64,000 bases of DNA from Entonaema liquescens (GCA_902805475.1 CADCSX010000001.1:2790001-2854000); one strand, 5' to 3'; counted from the stretch's first letter, positions 33,491-45,114 are shown. The notes: a model not told the origin generated them from the sequence alone. Translations and numbers: made by a program.

Positions 33491-36116
33491 TTACTTAATC
33501 GTGCGTTCCACGAGGTCCCTATACATAGCTTTGACATCGTCTACATCCGCACGTAATTCTTCAACTAGCTCGCTCTTCTCCCCGAGCATCTCCAGCGTAG
33601 TTTGGTACCTTTCGTTCATGACTGCCACCTCTTTCTCCAGATCTTCTACTTTCTTCTTGGCCCCCTTTTCGGCCTCGAGCTCCTTCATTAACACGACGAT
33701 CTCTCCACGAGCCTCATCCCGTTGGCTGGATATCCTAGCAAGCTCTTCCTTAGCTGCTACTTTTTCGCTTTCTAGTCGACGGACTACAGCGCTCATTCTC
33801 TCGACCAGTTGCACCGAGGGTCCTGCTGTCATAGTAGACACTGACATCATATCTTGCAATACATTTTGAGGAGACGCTGGAGTTTCGTTATCGAAAACAT
33901 CGTCTTTGTCGACGGGATGCACCGGCGGAGAAGCTAAAATCTCTAAGCCGCCGGTCAGAGACGGTGGTGTCCCCGATGATTGCACTGACGAGAAAGGGAA
34001 CATGGGTGATCGCATGGGAGGTAGTCCTGATGGCCGTCTTGCCGATGCCGGTCGATCCCCGGGACTCGGTTCGCCGTTACTAGAGGGTGCCGAGGTCTTG
34101 CGCAGTCTCGTTGGATAACTTTGTAGCCCCAGGAAATCTCCGCTATAAGTTCTCTGCGGTGCCGTCAATAGAGGAGATTCTGGGCGACTGATGTTGCGGA
34201 AAGGAGCGGCCGGTACGTCTTCCAGCCAGTTTCGTCGGTCTGAATCTGTCCGCTCGGCCCTTTCTTCTTTCCAGGCTAACCTCTGTCGCTCGAAATCAGA
34301 CTTCGCTTCAACTAGCGCCGCCTCTGCCTGCTCGGCTCGCTTGCGCAGAGTTTCGATTTCCGACCGGTGTGAGGACAAGTCTTGTTGTACGCTAGGTAGT
34401 TGGTTTCTTGCTTCCTCCAATTCCTCTTCTTGACGTTTAGCACGGGAAGCCTGATCCTAAGCGTTAGTGTTTATGTTTGATTTAGAGGGTGCCAATCGCC
34501 TACCGTCTCTCGGGCTTTCCGCCTCATTTCTGATTCACGTCGTAGAGCTTCGTCCCTTTCTTTCTCCAGGGCCGCCGTCTTTGCGATTAAAGACGCCTCG
34601 ATGCCTTGCCAGTTTTCACTAGCAATGGAATACTGAGTCTGAAGAGTCTCTATTTGGCGCAGTAATTTAGCTTGCGCATCTCCTACAGCCCCTGTAGACG
34701 CCTCTTCTGCCCGGATTCGAAGAGCCTCTAATTTGCTCTCGAGGATCTGGACTTCGCCTTTGAGTTCCAACTCCACGGCACGAAACCGCTCCGCAGCCCT
34801 ATCAGCCTTTTCTTGTAGTTCGGCTGCTTGTAACTTCGCCCGATCGGCTATTAAATTCTTCTCTACCTCTAGCGTTGCAACCGTTTCTTCTAGTTCTTTC
34901 ACGTGTTTCTCTCCCGCCTCTCGTAGTTGGTCGTTCACCTTGGCAGCCAACGTCTTGGCTCGATCAGATTCCTCCTGGAGTCGATCCTTGAGCTCAGATA
35001 TTGTACTATCTTTCGAGGAAACTTCAGCTCTCAGTGCATCTAAATCCCTTCTCAGTTGACTGATCTGCTTCTGTGAATCCGCATTCGCCTTCTCAACATC
35101 GCCTTGGTCCTGTAATTTTTCCGGAGGGAACCGAGGTCCGTCTCTGCTTTCTGACGCCAGATTTTCTGTTCATTAAGCTCTTTCTCGACCACGACGAGTT
35201 GACCCCTCAACTTCTTAATTATGCTCCTGTGCTTCTGTTCCGTGCTTGCCAGTTTCTGCCCCTCCTCCATCAACTGGGCGATCTGCTGGTCTTTCTCCGC
35301 ATCCTTCTTCTCCGCGCTACCCGTCGGTGCAGCACTGGCTGCGATTCTTGCTGCTTCTGATGCTTGCCGGGCCAAATATTGGAGTTTAGCCTGTAGGGCA
35401 TCAACCCTCTCAACATGACTATGGAGCTCTTCCTGATGTTGCGTGTTAGCCTCCTCCAAGGCCTTTTCTAAATCGGCAATGCGCTGCTCATATAGGGCCG
35501 AAGATGCTAACGTATTTTCCGTTCCTGAGAGCCCGTTCTCAACTTCGATAGGTAGTGGTTCAGGTTGCCGCTCATCATCCTGAACTTCGCGCTCGGGTTG
35601 TGGTGAGGCATGCGGTTTGCTTTCGGTAGCTTGCTCGCCAGCTGCCGGAGCTGACGGGCTCGTAGAAGCCCCGTCGCCTGGTGTAGACGAAGCGGGTGCT
35701 TCATTGGTTTTATTATCTTCTGCCGTTTCTGTCTTTTCGGTGCTCGGTGGAGATTGCACTGCGGATGCTGCGGGGGGAACGTCGGTGCTGGTACGGGGAC
35801 TCTGAGTTGGTGGAGCTGATTCGGTACTTAATCTAGCGGGAGAAGCATCGGCTCTTTGAGCGGCATTCTTTGCAGCGACAGCTCGAGCTAGTCGCTCTTG
35901 CAATCGGTCATTAGAGGATCTAGAAGGCGTAGTAGACCTAGGTGGAGCGGCAGCTGTAGCGGTGGAAGATGTCGATGGTGTTTTGGTCGGCCGTTGGGAC
36001 GATGACTGCTTTGCCGATTCCTCTTCGGCGAGTATATTATCAAGGCGGGCTTCTACACCAGCGACAGCCTGGGACAAGAAGGAGCCCCATCTTGACGACT
36101 TCTGGGGAGCTGACAT
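33491..36116 (-). CDS. SGM1: TMF1/Sgm1-type Golgi coiled-coil protein, with apparent 1-base frame break
   Basis: Golgi tether of the TATA-element-modulatory-factor family, whose C-terminus binds Rab6/Ypt6. Exons 34504-36116 and 33491-34456 with a 47 nt intron. The N-terminus SAPQKSSRWGSFLSQAVAGV is the usual family start, followed by a Ser/Pro/Thr-rich linker to about residue 180. Long coiled coils run from there, with IADLEKALEEANTQHQEELH, ELEETVATLEVEKNLIA and so on. The C-terminal TMF domain includes KSELVEELRADVDDVKAMYR. The frame breaks at the T5 run 35,116-35,120 (A5 on the coding strand). With one extra base it reads SLRKKLQDQGDVEKANADS and the coiled coil continues, giving about 860 aa. 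The start is put at the MSAPQ methionine; another in-frame ATG lies 21 bases upstream. Confidence 0.85.
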
Positions 36117-37273
36117 ATCTGAGGCTCTCGGGCCCACGCTGCAACTAAGGCAATGATCTTTAACGAGTGGTTATGTCGCACGTAGTTCGTTCTTCCAAGC
36201 AGTCCCGGAGAGGAAGCCGTCGCATTGTACAGAATGTTATGCGCTGATTGCTGACGTGTCACGGCGACGAGATGATGAAACTTAGATCCGTCCTACCGTC
36301 CTACCGTTCTACTTATTAAGAGTAGGATTTATAGAATTGTGAGTATTTTCGCATTTGTTCCTTCTTGTCGTTAGAAAAGAAAAGAAAACAATAACAAAAA
36401 GTAGACAGATCGTAAGATAGTAACAATTCGGTATAAGTTGCCGAGTAGGCTGCCGTATAAGAAATACGAGTGGCCGCTTTGCGCACGAGTTTCCAGCTAG
36501 AGCGGATGGATTCTGCGGGTGAAGCTTGGCAGCTATGAATTAGAAACAGGCCAACCAGAGGAAGCTGTTTGTTTCAAAGAGACCTACCAAAATTTGGAGG
36601 ATCGTCCTGTTAAGAGAAATCACCCAAGGCGTCATCACTTAAACATAAAAAAGACCTCTGATACGTTATTCGCCGAACTTGCATATCGCTATTTCAATTA
36701 AGTGACCTGGTTATTTACATAGTAGTCACATACATAGGTACCTAGGTACCTACATGTAGTACTTTAGGTACTTAGGTACAGAGATACCCAGATTACCTAT
36801 GGTACATTGTACCTTTACCTTCCATTGATTGAGAAATAAGGGTCCCAGAAAGACATTTCCTTAACAGGTTAGCGTCTTTTACATTCCCACATGTTTCTAG
36901 AGTAATCCTGCATCTGCCGTAATAGGTAATGAGCTATACTGCAAAGGTAAGTACCTACGTAAGGGAAGGTAAGGTGTAAGTAAGACTGTCATAAGGTTCG
37001 GCAGGATGTAAGTGGTTACGGTTCGACGCTACTTGGAATCTTTACCGGAGTGCCGGAAACACTTTTAATTCTTAAACATTACCCATCTTATATCTTACAC
37101 AGGTCCATTCCATATTTCTCTTCATTCCTATCCGTCTGCTCAGATAAGCTTACATAGTGACCGAGATAAGTCTATCCAACTACACCGAAATTTGTTCAAC
37201 ATAATAGGACGAACCAGATCCTTTAGGGCAATATCTCATGTTATAGGCCGGTTAACTTCGCCTTCCTCGAAAT
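36117..37273. other. Intergenic, rich in GTACCTA/TAGGTAC words
   Basis: Between divergent SGM1 and the ceramidase gene. A cluster at 36,728-36,800 contains repeated ATAGGTACCTAGGTACCTAC-like palindromic words; similar words recur near 55,350 and 59,340-59,720. A 60-codon frame at 36,519 shows no features. AAGAAAAGAAAACAATAAC-type purine tracts lie near 36,375. Confidence 0.5.
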
Positions 37274-38737
37274 ATGTCTCTACAGAGCCTCGTCGAATCC
37301 TTGAGTTTTCCTTACCATGAACCTCGCCACGGTTTCTGGGGTGAGAAAACCTCTACCCTGAACTTTTGTGAGGAGGTAAGTAAAAGTACATCAAGACCTT
37401 TACTGGCCCGGAGAATATAACTAATACCAAACGTCTAGGACTATGTTATGAGTTACTATTGTGCTGAGGTCTGCAATGTAGGTTACCCCTTCTCCCATGA
37501 GTCGTCCCTTTACTCCCTAATGCTTATCCTTGTACTCCTCGAACTTAACAAACATACGAGAATGAGGAGATTCGGAAACTAATTTATTATGTGTGACCTG
37601 TTACGTTTAGACCCTTACCAATGCTCTCTTCGTATGGCTAGGCTACAAGGGCATCCGAGGGTGCATCAAATATTCTCACCCTCTGATTTTCGTTATCACT
37701 TTTGCTGGATACATAGTGGTTGGCCTAGGGTCTACCTTTTTCCATGCTACTCTCAAGTGTAAGCACGCACATAACTGGTGATGCCATTCCCAAATTTCTC
37801 TGGCGCAGGTTTCTCGATACCCGGACTGAGGCGTTCTAACACTTGATAGATCCCATGCAACTGGTGGATGAGCTCGCCATGATATATACAACTTGCTTCA
37901 TGTGCTTCGCTACGTTTACATATGGCAGATCTATTCGCTTCTCGGCCCTCCTCGGCACTGGCCTCCTATGGCTTGCGTGGTTTATAACTGTTCGCTCAAC
38001 CCTTAGTAGGCCTTTACCATCGAACAACTGCGCATGCTGACGATAAATTCTAGGCAAGATACTATAAAACCAAGGATCCCCAGTTTCACCAAGATGCCTA
38101 CGCAGTGTTGACCGCCACGGTAGTCTTCTCCAATATGTGGATTATGGAGCGAACACTCCGGCCGGCGATGAAAGCGAGAGAAGAAAGTAGAAAACGAGAG
38201 GCTCGCGCTCCGAGGTTGCCGACGACCAATGAGACGATAGGTCAGATGTGGGTCATAATTGCGACGGGTAAGCCACTTGGCGTTAACCTGATTGGCAATC
38301 GTATTTTAACAATTTGATCTCTTCATAGGGCTCAGCGTATTCCTCGGTGGGTATCTTATCTGGAACTTGGATAACATATACTGTAACACGATTCGCAAGT
38401 GGCGGCACCAACTGCAGCTTCCCTGGGCTGTCATACTCGAAGGGCATGCTTGGTGGCATCTCAGTATGTAAGCCTTCTAAATCTACGTAGAAGTTGGTTA
38501 CTAACACTTTATTTACTGCAGTGACCGGAATGGGTGGTAAGTATAATTTATATGAGTATTATAGCTCACCACTAACATGGCTGCCTTCATTTAGCATACT
38601 TTTATATCATCTGGCGCATCTGGGTCCACCGTTGCTTAGACGGTGATGAGGATAAATTTCAACTTGTCTGGCCTTCGATCTTCCATATGCCAGAAATAGT
38701 CGCCATTGAGGACGTACCGGATAAGAAAAAGCAATAA
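37274..38737 (+). CDS. YDC1: Alkaline ceramidase (dihydroceramidase family)
   Basis: ER multi-pass membrane hydrolase that releases sphingoid bases from ceramides. Eight exons, 37274-37375, 37439-37477, 37611-37758, 37850-37989, 38054-38267, 38329-38463, 38522-38536 and 38595-38737, total 936 nt, 311 aa. Family motifs: DYVMSYYCAEVCNTLTN near the N-terminus, GLGSTFFHATLKYPMQLVDE (with the metal-site Ser/His/Asp), and HLMTGMGAYFY with the two C-terminal His regions starting WWH. Hydrophobic segments such as LIFVITFAGYIVVGLG, MIYTTCFMCFATFTYG and QMWVIIATGLSVFLGGYL fit seven helices. Exon 7 is only 15 nt and supplies most of MTGMG, a catalytic segment. The 5' splice sites of introns 2 (GTAGGT) and 4 (GTTCGC) are weak, so those edges are less sure. 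The C-terminus KKKQ resembles a dilysine ER signal. Confidence 0.92.
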
Positions 38738-39492
38738 AGAACACGCTAACCCCAGAGGTAGATGGTTAGAGTATCTCGGACTCTTGTATACGCCTACTTG
38801 AGGACTATACACCACGAAATGTTACTTGGCGATAGACGGTAACGATAGATGGTAACGATAGATGATAGCGGTAGACGATAGCGATAGACTATGTTATTAC
38901 AAGCGTACTTTGAGTAGAGGATAGACGGTATATATATATTTGGCGTTTGCGGATATTAGGAGTAGCGTTCTTTATGTTAGGCGTTGAGTCTTGCTTTGCT
39001 TATACTACTTGAATGTTCAAAAACTTTACTTTAGGGCATACTTTAATTAGTTAGTGTATACTTTAGTGTCAGGTCCATGTGGAGTTTGATAGCTCCGGGC
39101 TAGGCTGAAGCCCTAATAGAATCCATGGAATGTGTTACCTACTACGAGGTTTAGAATAGCAGGTTGCATGTACATTCGATTTTGTATTCAATTTCGCATT
39201 GGAAAGCTGCCAAATTATACTGTACAACCCCACCATCCCGCACGTAACCTAACCCCTCTATAGGTATACATGCATACATGTACGTATGCACGTAGTGACA
39301 TCTCAATCGAAGTCTTCTCTTGCCTTGCGCTACCTTCATACAAGCATCTTAGGTAATGCAAGCACTCGTTATAAATCCAATAAGAATTATATAAAGAATA
39401 ACACAGTCCATCTCAACACTCAAAGTGCGCCGAGATTAATCCAAGAAGACGGGGAAGCAAAAGAGCGAAAAAGAAGATCAAACCATAGGAGG
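38738..39492. other. Intergenic with short GATAGACGGTAAC-type tandem
   Basis: At 38,830-38,890 related units of about 15 bases (GATAGACGGTAAC, GATAGATGGTAAC, GATAGATGATAGCG) repeat with changes. The rest is unremarkable, with ATACATGCATACATGTACGT near 39,266-39,285. No gene recognised. Confidence 0.55.
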
Positions 39493-39991
39493 ATGTCTAT
39501 CTCAAATGAGGCACTACAGAAGGTATGGCGTCTGAATATTTGTGACAAGACTATAACCACTTACAAAACTTGTCATATATAGCTGCTGCGGGAGGTTGAG
39601 ACGCAAGCGATAGCAGCGCAGCAGCAGATCTCACTCGTCAGAACACAGCAGGCGTCCAAGCAGCGGGAACTACGAATGGCGCAGCTAACGCGAAGCGAGA
39701 TATCCTCGCTACCGGCAGACACTAACGTCTACGAGGGCGTCGGCAAGATGTGAGGAAACCCATCCCCCTTTTTTTTCGCCCTTCCGTAGCGGGCGTGACC
39801 GATGACTAACTGCCGGCAGGTTTGTGGCCATGCCCGTTGCCGACATGAAGGGCAAACTGGAGAGCCAGATCAAGGAGGTGGAAGGCGAGGTGGACGGGCT
39901 CGGAAAGAGGTTGCACTACCTCGAGGTTTCGCAGAAGAACAGCAAGGACCAGATAGACCGCATGCTGAGGGGCGGTGTGGGAACATCTTAG
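39493..39991 (+). CDS. PFD1: Prefoldin subunit 1 (beta-type)
   Basis: Beta-class subunit of the prefoldin hexamer acting with CCT on actin and tubulin. Exons 39493-39522, 39583-39749 and 39820-39991 give 122 aa, the usual size. Two helices (ALQKLLREVETQAIAAQQQ and KLESQIKEVEGEVDGLGKRL) flank the short beta hairpin with VYEGVGKMFVAMPVADMK, the beta-class signature. Intron starts are GTATGG and GTGAGG. A second prefoldin subunit (GIM5) sits about 15 kb upstream on the same strand. Confidence 0.93.
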
Positions 39992-42281
39992 ATTTACGCT
40001 GATGTCGAGCGGATGGATGGGATTCTGGGTCCCGGTCCGGAAGGGGATTTTTAAGACAAAATAAAATAAAATAAAATAAAAGGGCTGCGCTGGCTACACG
40101 GAGGCCTACCGATCACGCGACACGGAACGCTGGCGCTGCGGGATAAGATGGGGAGGGAGAGGAGTTTGTGCTGTATGCATATGGAGTAGTAAACACAATC
40201 AACCGTGACCCAGTTAGCTAGCTGCCAGCTGCCCAGGCCCCAAGTCCCAGGCATCAGATTTTGTCCCCGTCGTTTCTGGGCGGAGGCTGTACACCGATGG
40301 TTCGTGATGCGTTAGTGCTTATTTGCCCTTATTACCCGAACACCAAAGCGGCTACTTGTGGAACACGAGTATACAGGTCAACCCAACTATATCCTTGCCC
40401 ATCACCCCAACCTCTAACCCGATTAGGCAGACATTTGAGTAGCCAAGACTCAAGTAAGGTCTCCACAATAGGATGAGCTTTAGGGCTTTCAAACGCTGGA
40501 AATGCGCTAAATTACAGGGCGTAATGCTCACTAAGTACATTAAAGTTACAGCGCGTGTCACTCACTAAGTTTTACATATCTTATTTAATCGATTAAAATC
40601 AATTAGAAATTAACTACCATTTTATTATCATTAAAGTTTTTAAAATTTAAAATATTTTAATTAATTATTAATCGATTTTAAATTGATTTATAATCGATTA
40701 TTAATTAATTTTTAATTAAATTAAAAATTAAAAATTTAAAAATTTTAAATAAAAATTAATATATAAAAAGATAAATTGTATAAAAGTTATGTTAGTAAAA
40801 TGATAGGAAGAAACTTAACCCAATGTGCGCTAGTAGGGGCGCCTTGCCGTTTCGGGTTAGAGGTTGGGATGATGCGCCAGGATATAGTTGGGTTGACCTG
40901 CCTCCAGGTGGAACACGCAACTAAGGTAGTCATAAACTCTTGGAAAGGAAGAAGGGGAGATGACATGATATGGTTGGATGTGTTTCGCCACCGAATTTGA
41001 TCACCAATCCTACCTTTATGCGGCTCACTTTTCGATGATTACTTAGCTCGGTACATACTTGGTTGAAATCTTCCCAATTCTTAAATGTATGTATGTATGC
41101 ATGTCAGTTATTTATTTGTTTGTTTGTTCGTTTCAGTTTAGGGTTAACCGCGCGCCATTAATCGACAAGGTGTATAACTACTCTTGGAAGCGAATGATGT
41201 ATAGGTATGTATACTATTTCTATAACCAACCTTCCCTAAAAAGCAACAACTATGTACGAAAGTACCTTGGGTAGTTCCGTTTCGTCGTAGAGTTCCTTAA
41301 GAGGTAGCCCTATCTATTAATAGGTACAACCCAAGACAACTTATGAGGTATCTACGTAATTGGCAGAACATCCAAGTTATGTAACTTGTAGCTATCTACT
41401 TAAACCATAAGATGCTTGTTAAGCTTACCTACGCATAACAATCAAGTCTTCCGTCTTTCCCAAAAGTTGTGTGTGTGTGTGAGTGCTTAAATGACTCCAC
41501 TCTCAGCCCCTCGGACAAGGGGACTGGACTATACTACGTAGAACATGTCATTAGCAGGGGCCGCTATAATGCCCTCGAATCCGCGAATTGTCGCTCAAGT
41601 CCGTTTTGGCCCCCAACGTAGATGAATTGCTAGAGGTACTTAGCTTATGGCGAAAGGTACGCTATAAACCTTTTTGAACAAAGTACAGCGCATTAGATCC
41701 TAGGTAGGAAGTCGCAGCTCCAACAAGTACCCCGTTTATACTTAACAAGTCTTAACAAGTGCCGCTTAGCCGTATGCGAAGGTCCTAGAGGTACTTTGTA
41801 TTATACAGCCGCAGTAACACTTCGCTAGCAGCATGCAGCCATAGTCGACCTAGCTGTACTACCTTAGGTGGGTATTGCTGTTTGTCAGATCAAGTACTCA
41901 TCGGCAAGAACGACCTGGGGCACCTTGAAAGATAACCCAATATAGTAATAACTAAGCAGTTAAGGTGGATAGAGCATAGGAACATAGAGCATACCTAGTG
42001 CGTTGTGAGTTGTGCGCGTGGGTGCCGTCTGCGTGTTTCTAACAACGATAAATGAAGACCGCTTCCCCCTTCCCCCGCCTTCGCTGAATGTTAGGGTATA
42101 AGCCGTATAAGCGTATTAAGCACCAAGCTTGCCTAAGGTGGTTCTTACTGAGTTCTCACTTCGAACCCTCCTTCACTTTTATCTTATTCTTCCTTTTTAT
42201 TTTTATTTCCCTCATCCACATTATTCCAATTTGTGGTTCCATCTTGTCTTGTTTCATATCCTCTACTGAGTCCGATCCGAT
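39992..42281. other. 2.3 kb gene-free region containing a MITE-like element
   Basis: The (AAATA)n tract at about 40,055-40,080 lies just past PFD1. The element at 40,374-40,900 is listed separately. TGTATG tandem (about 41,086-41,100), a TTTG tandem (about 41,112-41,126) and (GT)n (41,469-41,480) follow. Frames of 60-75 codons show no family match. The last 120 bases before the next gene are pyrimidine-rich, typical of a fungal core promoter. Confidence 0.6.
40374..40900. mobile_element. MITE-like element with ~49 bp terminal inverted repeats, RIP-eroded core
   Basis: The left end 40,374-40,422 begins CAGGTCAACCCAACTATATC and the right end 40,852-40,900, read on the minus strand, begins CAGGTCAACCCAACTATATC too. 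The two then differ by only a few bases (for example TTGCCCATCACC against TGGCGCATCATC) before both continue CCAACCTCTAACCCGA. Between them 40,570-40,790 is nearly pure A/T. There is no room for a transposase, so this is a non-autonomous DNA element or a shrunken one. I could not identify a clear target-site duplication. Confidence 0.75.
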
Positions 42282-43825
42282 ATGAGTAGATACAATTCTT
42301 ATTCCGATGAGGATTCGGACCTCGATATCCGTGTGAGACATCGACATGCTTCTACTTCTCCGCGCCCGCCGGCTGGTCCTACCCTTGCGCATTATGTTGA
42401 GGCACCATCCCGGTCTCGGCCCCGATTCTACGAGACCGGTCCGAGAGTTGAGGATCGTTTTTGAACCCGGCGAATGAGCGTACCATAGTTACTACCCGCC
42501 GCGCCGTCTCACGGGACCGTCGCCCTAGTTCGCCCGGAAGCAGTGCGCCTCAGCAACAACAACAACAACCACCCGCTCCAGTCATTATTAATAACCGTAT
42601 CTACAACAACTCGGACTCGGAATCGCTATCTTATTCTGACTCCGACGATGACTACAAGAGATCCCGATCTCACCGTCGTCACCGCTCGCACTCCCGCGTC
42701 TCCTCCAGTCACTCTCGCGAGCGCGAGCTCGAGCTCCATCGTGAGCTTGAACTTCAGCGCGAGCGGGACGCATACGCCCTAGAGCACGTGCGCGTGGACT
42801 ATGAGAAGGAGATGGAGATGCGGCGGCGAGAGTACGAGAAGGACCTCGAGAACAAGCGACGGGAGTACGAGCTAGAGCGCACGCGCAAGGAGCTGCAGGA
42901 GATAAAGCTAGCCAAGCAGATCGAGCAGGAAGAGCAGCGGCGGAACCGGACAATCCAAGAAGAGCGGGACCTTCGCGACGCCAAGAAGGAACTCGACGCG
43001 ATCCGAAAGGCCAAGGAGAACGACGAGTACGAGCGGCGAGTGAAGCAAAAGCTCGAGCTTGAACGGCTGAAGGCGGAAGAGGCCGCGCTCGAAGAGAAGC
43101 GACGCCGTGACAAGGAGGCCAAGGAGATCATCGAAAAGTATAAGCGTGAAGAGGCCGAGCGTAAGCTCCGCGAGAAGCAGGAGACTGAGCGGCGTGAGAA
43201 GGAGTACAAGGCCAAGATGCAGGAGCAGTTGCTCAAGTCAGGCCTTGACGAGAAGGAGATCAACGCTATCCTAGCCGGCGAGAAGGTTAAGCGAGAGAAG
43301 GAGAAGAAGGAAAAGGAGAAGGAAGAAAAGAAGGAAGAGAAGAAGAAGGAAGAGGAGAGGCCGATTTACACGCGCATGGCGAGGCGACATCTCTCGATCG
43401 AGACCCTGAGGGCCTACAACATTGACTTCCAGCTTGACGCCGTAAGTAACATATGCTCCCATTAATTGTACCGTATCAACCATATCTAACCTCGCAACCC
43501 AGGATCCCGACTATGTCCTGATTAAGCGATGGGTAGCGGAACCGGAACAAGACATGCTCTGGAGACATACCAAGATCATCCGAGAGAAGCGCTCTAGCTC
43601 CAGCTCTGGAAAGCTCATCAGTAAGTATATCCCGTCTCATGCTCATTCCTCCTGAGATTGAGATAAAACATGCTGACCCTAGAATCCACAGTGAGCATCG
43701 AAGAAGGCAAGAAACACCATCACCACCACCTTGAGCCCGAATTCGAATGGGTCCGCAAGAAGGAGCGCAGACGAAGCCGGTCCCCCTCGTTGCTGATGTA
43801 CCTAGCTGGCGGACGGCCAGCATAA
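42282..43825 (+). CDS. Highly charged coiled-coil protein, conserved C-terminal domain; 1-base frame break
   Basis: Exons 42282-43441, 43503-43620 and about 43692-43825. The N-terminus is acidic/Ser-rich (MSRYNSYSDEDSDLDIRVRH), then a polyGln stretch, an Arg/Ser-rich part (RSRSHRRHRSHSRVSSSHSR), then about 200 residues of E/K/R-rich single-helix or coiled coil. It closes with a conserved-looking block TRMARRHLSIETLRAYNIDF and DYVLIKRWVAEPEQDMLWRH. In other filamentous fungi this layout is annotated as a DUF8035-type protein (from memory, unchecked). The frame breaks at T5 42,458-42,462; one more T gives EDRFLNPANERTIVTTRR and about 470 aa in all. Intron 2 has two AG acceptors 9 bases apart, both in frame (KSTVS or MS before IEEGKK). 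A run of five His follows. RS-like content suggests a nuclear or RNA-related role, which is only a guess. Confidence 0.8.
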
Positions 43826-44071
43826 TGTGGCTAGAATTTTGCGTGTATGGAATGGGATGACGGCGGCAAATTGCAGCTGACGAACGAAGTAACGCCTTTT
43901 TCCTACGTTAAAGTGAAGGTGAGATAAGTGGCAGGGGCAGGCAGAAATGACGAGCAAGAATATATATACCCAATTTCAAATAAACCTCCGATATAAGAAC
44001 TGGTTTTATGAGGGGGGACTTGGTTTTTTCTTCATTTTTTGGAGATAGCTTTTACTTAGTTGGCTTGGTAA
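43826..44071. other. Short convergent intergenic region
   Basis: 246 bases between convergent genes. TTTCAAATAAA at about 43,973-43,983 may serve as polyadenylation signal for the upstream gene. No other feature seen. Confidence 0.4.
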
Positions 44072-45114
44072 TCATACATGCTCTTTCGCATCTCTCGAAT
44101 ATAGTGTGGTCTCTGCTCTTCGAACCAACTCTTCGTACACCATCCAAGCCAGTGCAGAACTTATCGCCTTGCGTGTCATCCGCAGAGCAAGCCCATCATA
44201 GAGTGATCGTACACCTTCCTCCGTAACCATCTTGCGGCACGCTTGAATCATGTTGCGGTATTGGCGGGGCTGCAACTGTATGCGCGTCTTGACGGCATCG
44301 AATGGATTTGATATGAAGGAACACGTCGCGCCGGCCAGTGCTCCAGAGCTGAAATTTATAGTAGCAGACAAAGAACTATCCATCCCTAGGCTAGCCTGTC
44401 CGTGGGGAATAGCTGGCCTTACATAAAGCCATGCGCTGAGCCGCTTTTTGAATTGTTCATACGAAAGAACGTAGAGCCCAGCATAGGGGGCGTCGCGAAG
44501 GGCAGTGGCGCCAAAGCCGGCAAAGAAGCCCGGGATACGTTCCGTTCTGTATATATCCCTAGCAGCGCCGGCAATTGAGTTATACGAGTAGAAGTTTGAC
44601 TCGTAGCGCACCTTGATAACGGTCAGCGGCATGAGGATGAAGCCCGCAAAGGCTCGGGCGACCGCTCCGGATACCATGTTTGCGGTATTAGAAAGTTTCG
44701 GCAGCGAAGAAGAAGACCCATGCTTATCAACGGCCGGAACTGTAGCGAACGGCAATGCGGTTGCACGCTGCCGAATCATGTTCAGAGTGGTAAAGTAGAT
44801 GGCCGACCCGACGCCCGTTCGTAGGGCTGAGGGGACCGTACCCCTCCAGAATGCAGTTAATGCATTTGGAGACTTGGCAATGTCTCTTATAGCAGCTCTG
44901 ATCGAATGTGAACCAGACTGTTGCACGCGTGTCTTAAGAAGATCGAACGGCTGTAAAAGCACAGCGCTTAAGGTGCCAGAACCGAGGCCAGCAACAAAAT
45001 GGAAGGCTACACCGGGAATCCTGTCAGCTTCCTCGCGCAAGGCCGTACAACTAAGATTGAGATTTATATTTGCTTACTCGACGAAGACTTGCCTCTGGCC
45101 GTCTTCTGCGACAT
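44072..45114 (-). CDS. HEM25: Mitochondrial glycine carrier (SLC25A38 family)
   Basis: Inner-membrane carrier importing glycine for the first step of haem synthesis. It has the three-fold mitochondrial carrier repeat with signatures QPFDLLKTRVQQSG, MPLTVIKVRYESNFY and NPFDAVKTRIQLQP. The Thr in place of Asp/Glu in repeat 2 and the YES that follows are characteristic of the SLC25A38/Hem25 group. Other anchors are FWRGTVPSALRTGVGSAIYF and RKAISSALAWMVYEELVRR. The body lies at 44,072-45,027. I place a first exon at 45,078-45,114 (MSQKTARGKSSS), joined through a 50 nt intron with GTAAGC start and AAG end. The sum, 993 nt or 330 aa, is in frame. The acceptor is weakly supported; the N-terminal 15 residues are uncertain. 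Confidence 0.9.

Noticed and set aside
42588..43263. Long minus-strand frames opposite the charged coiled-coil gene
   Set aside because: Their Ser/Arg/Ala-rich sequence mirrors the E/K/R codons of the real gene on the plus strand.
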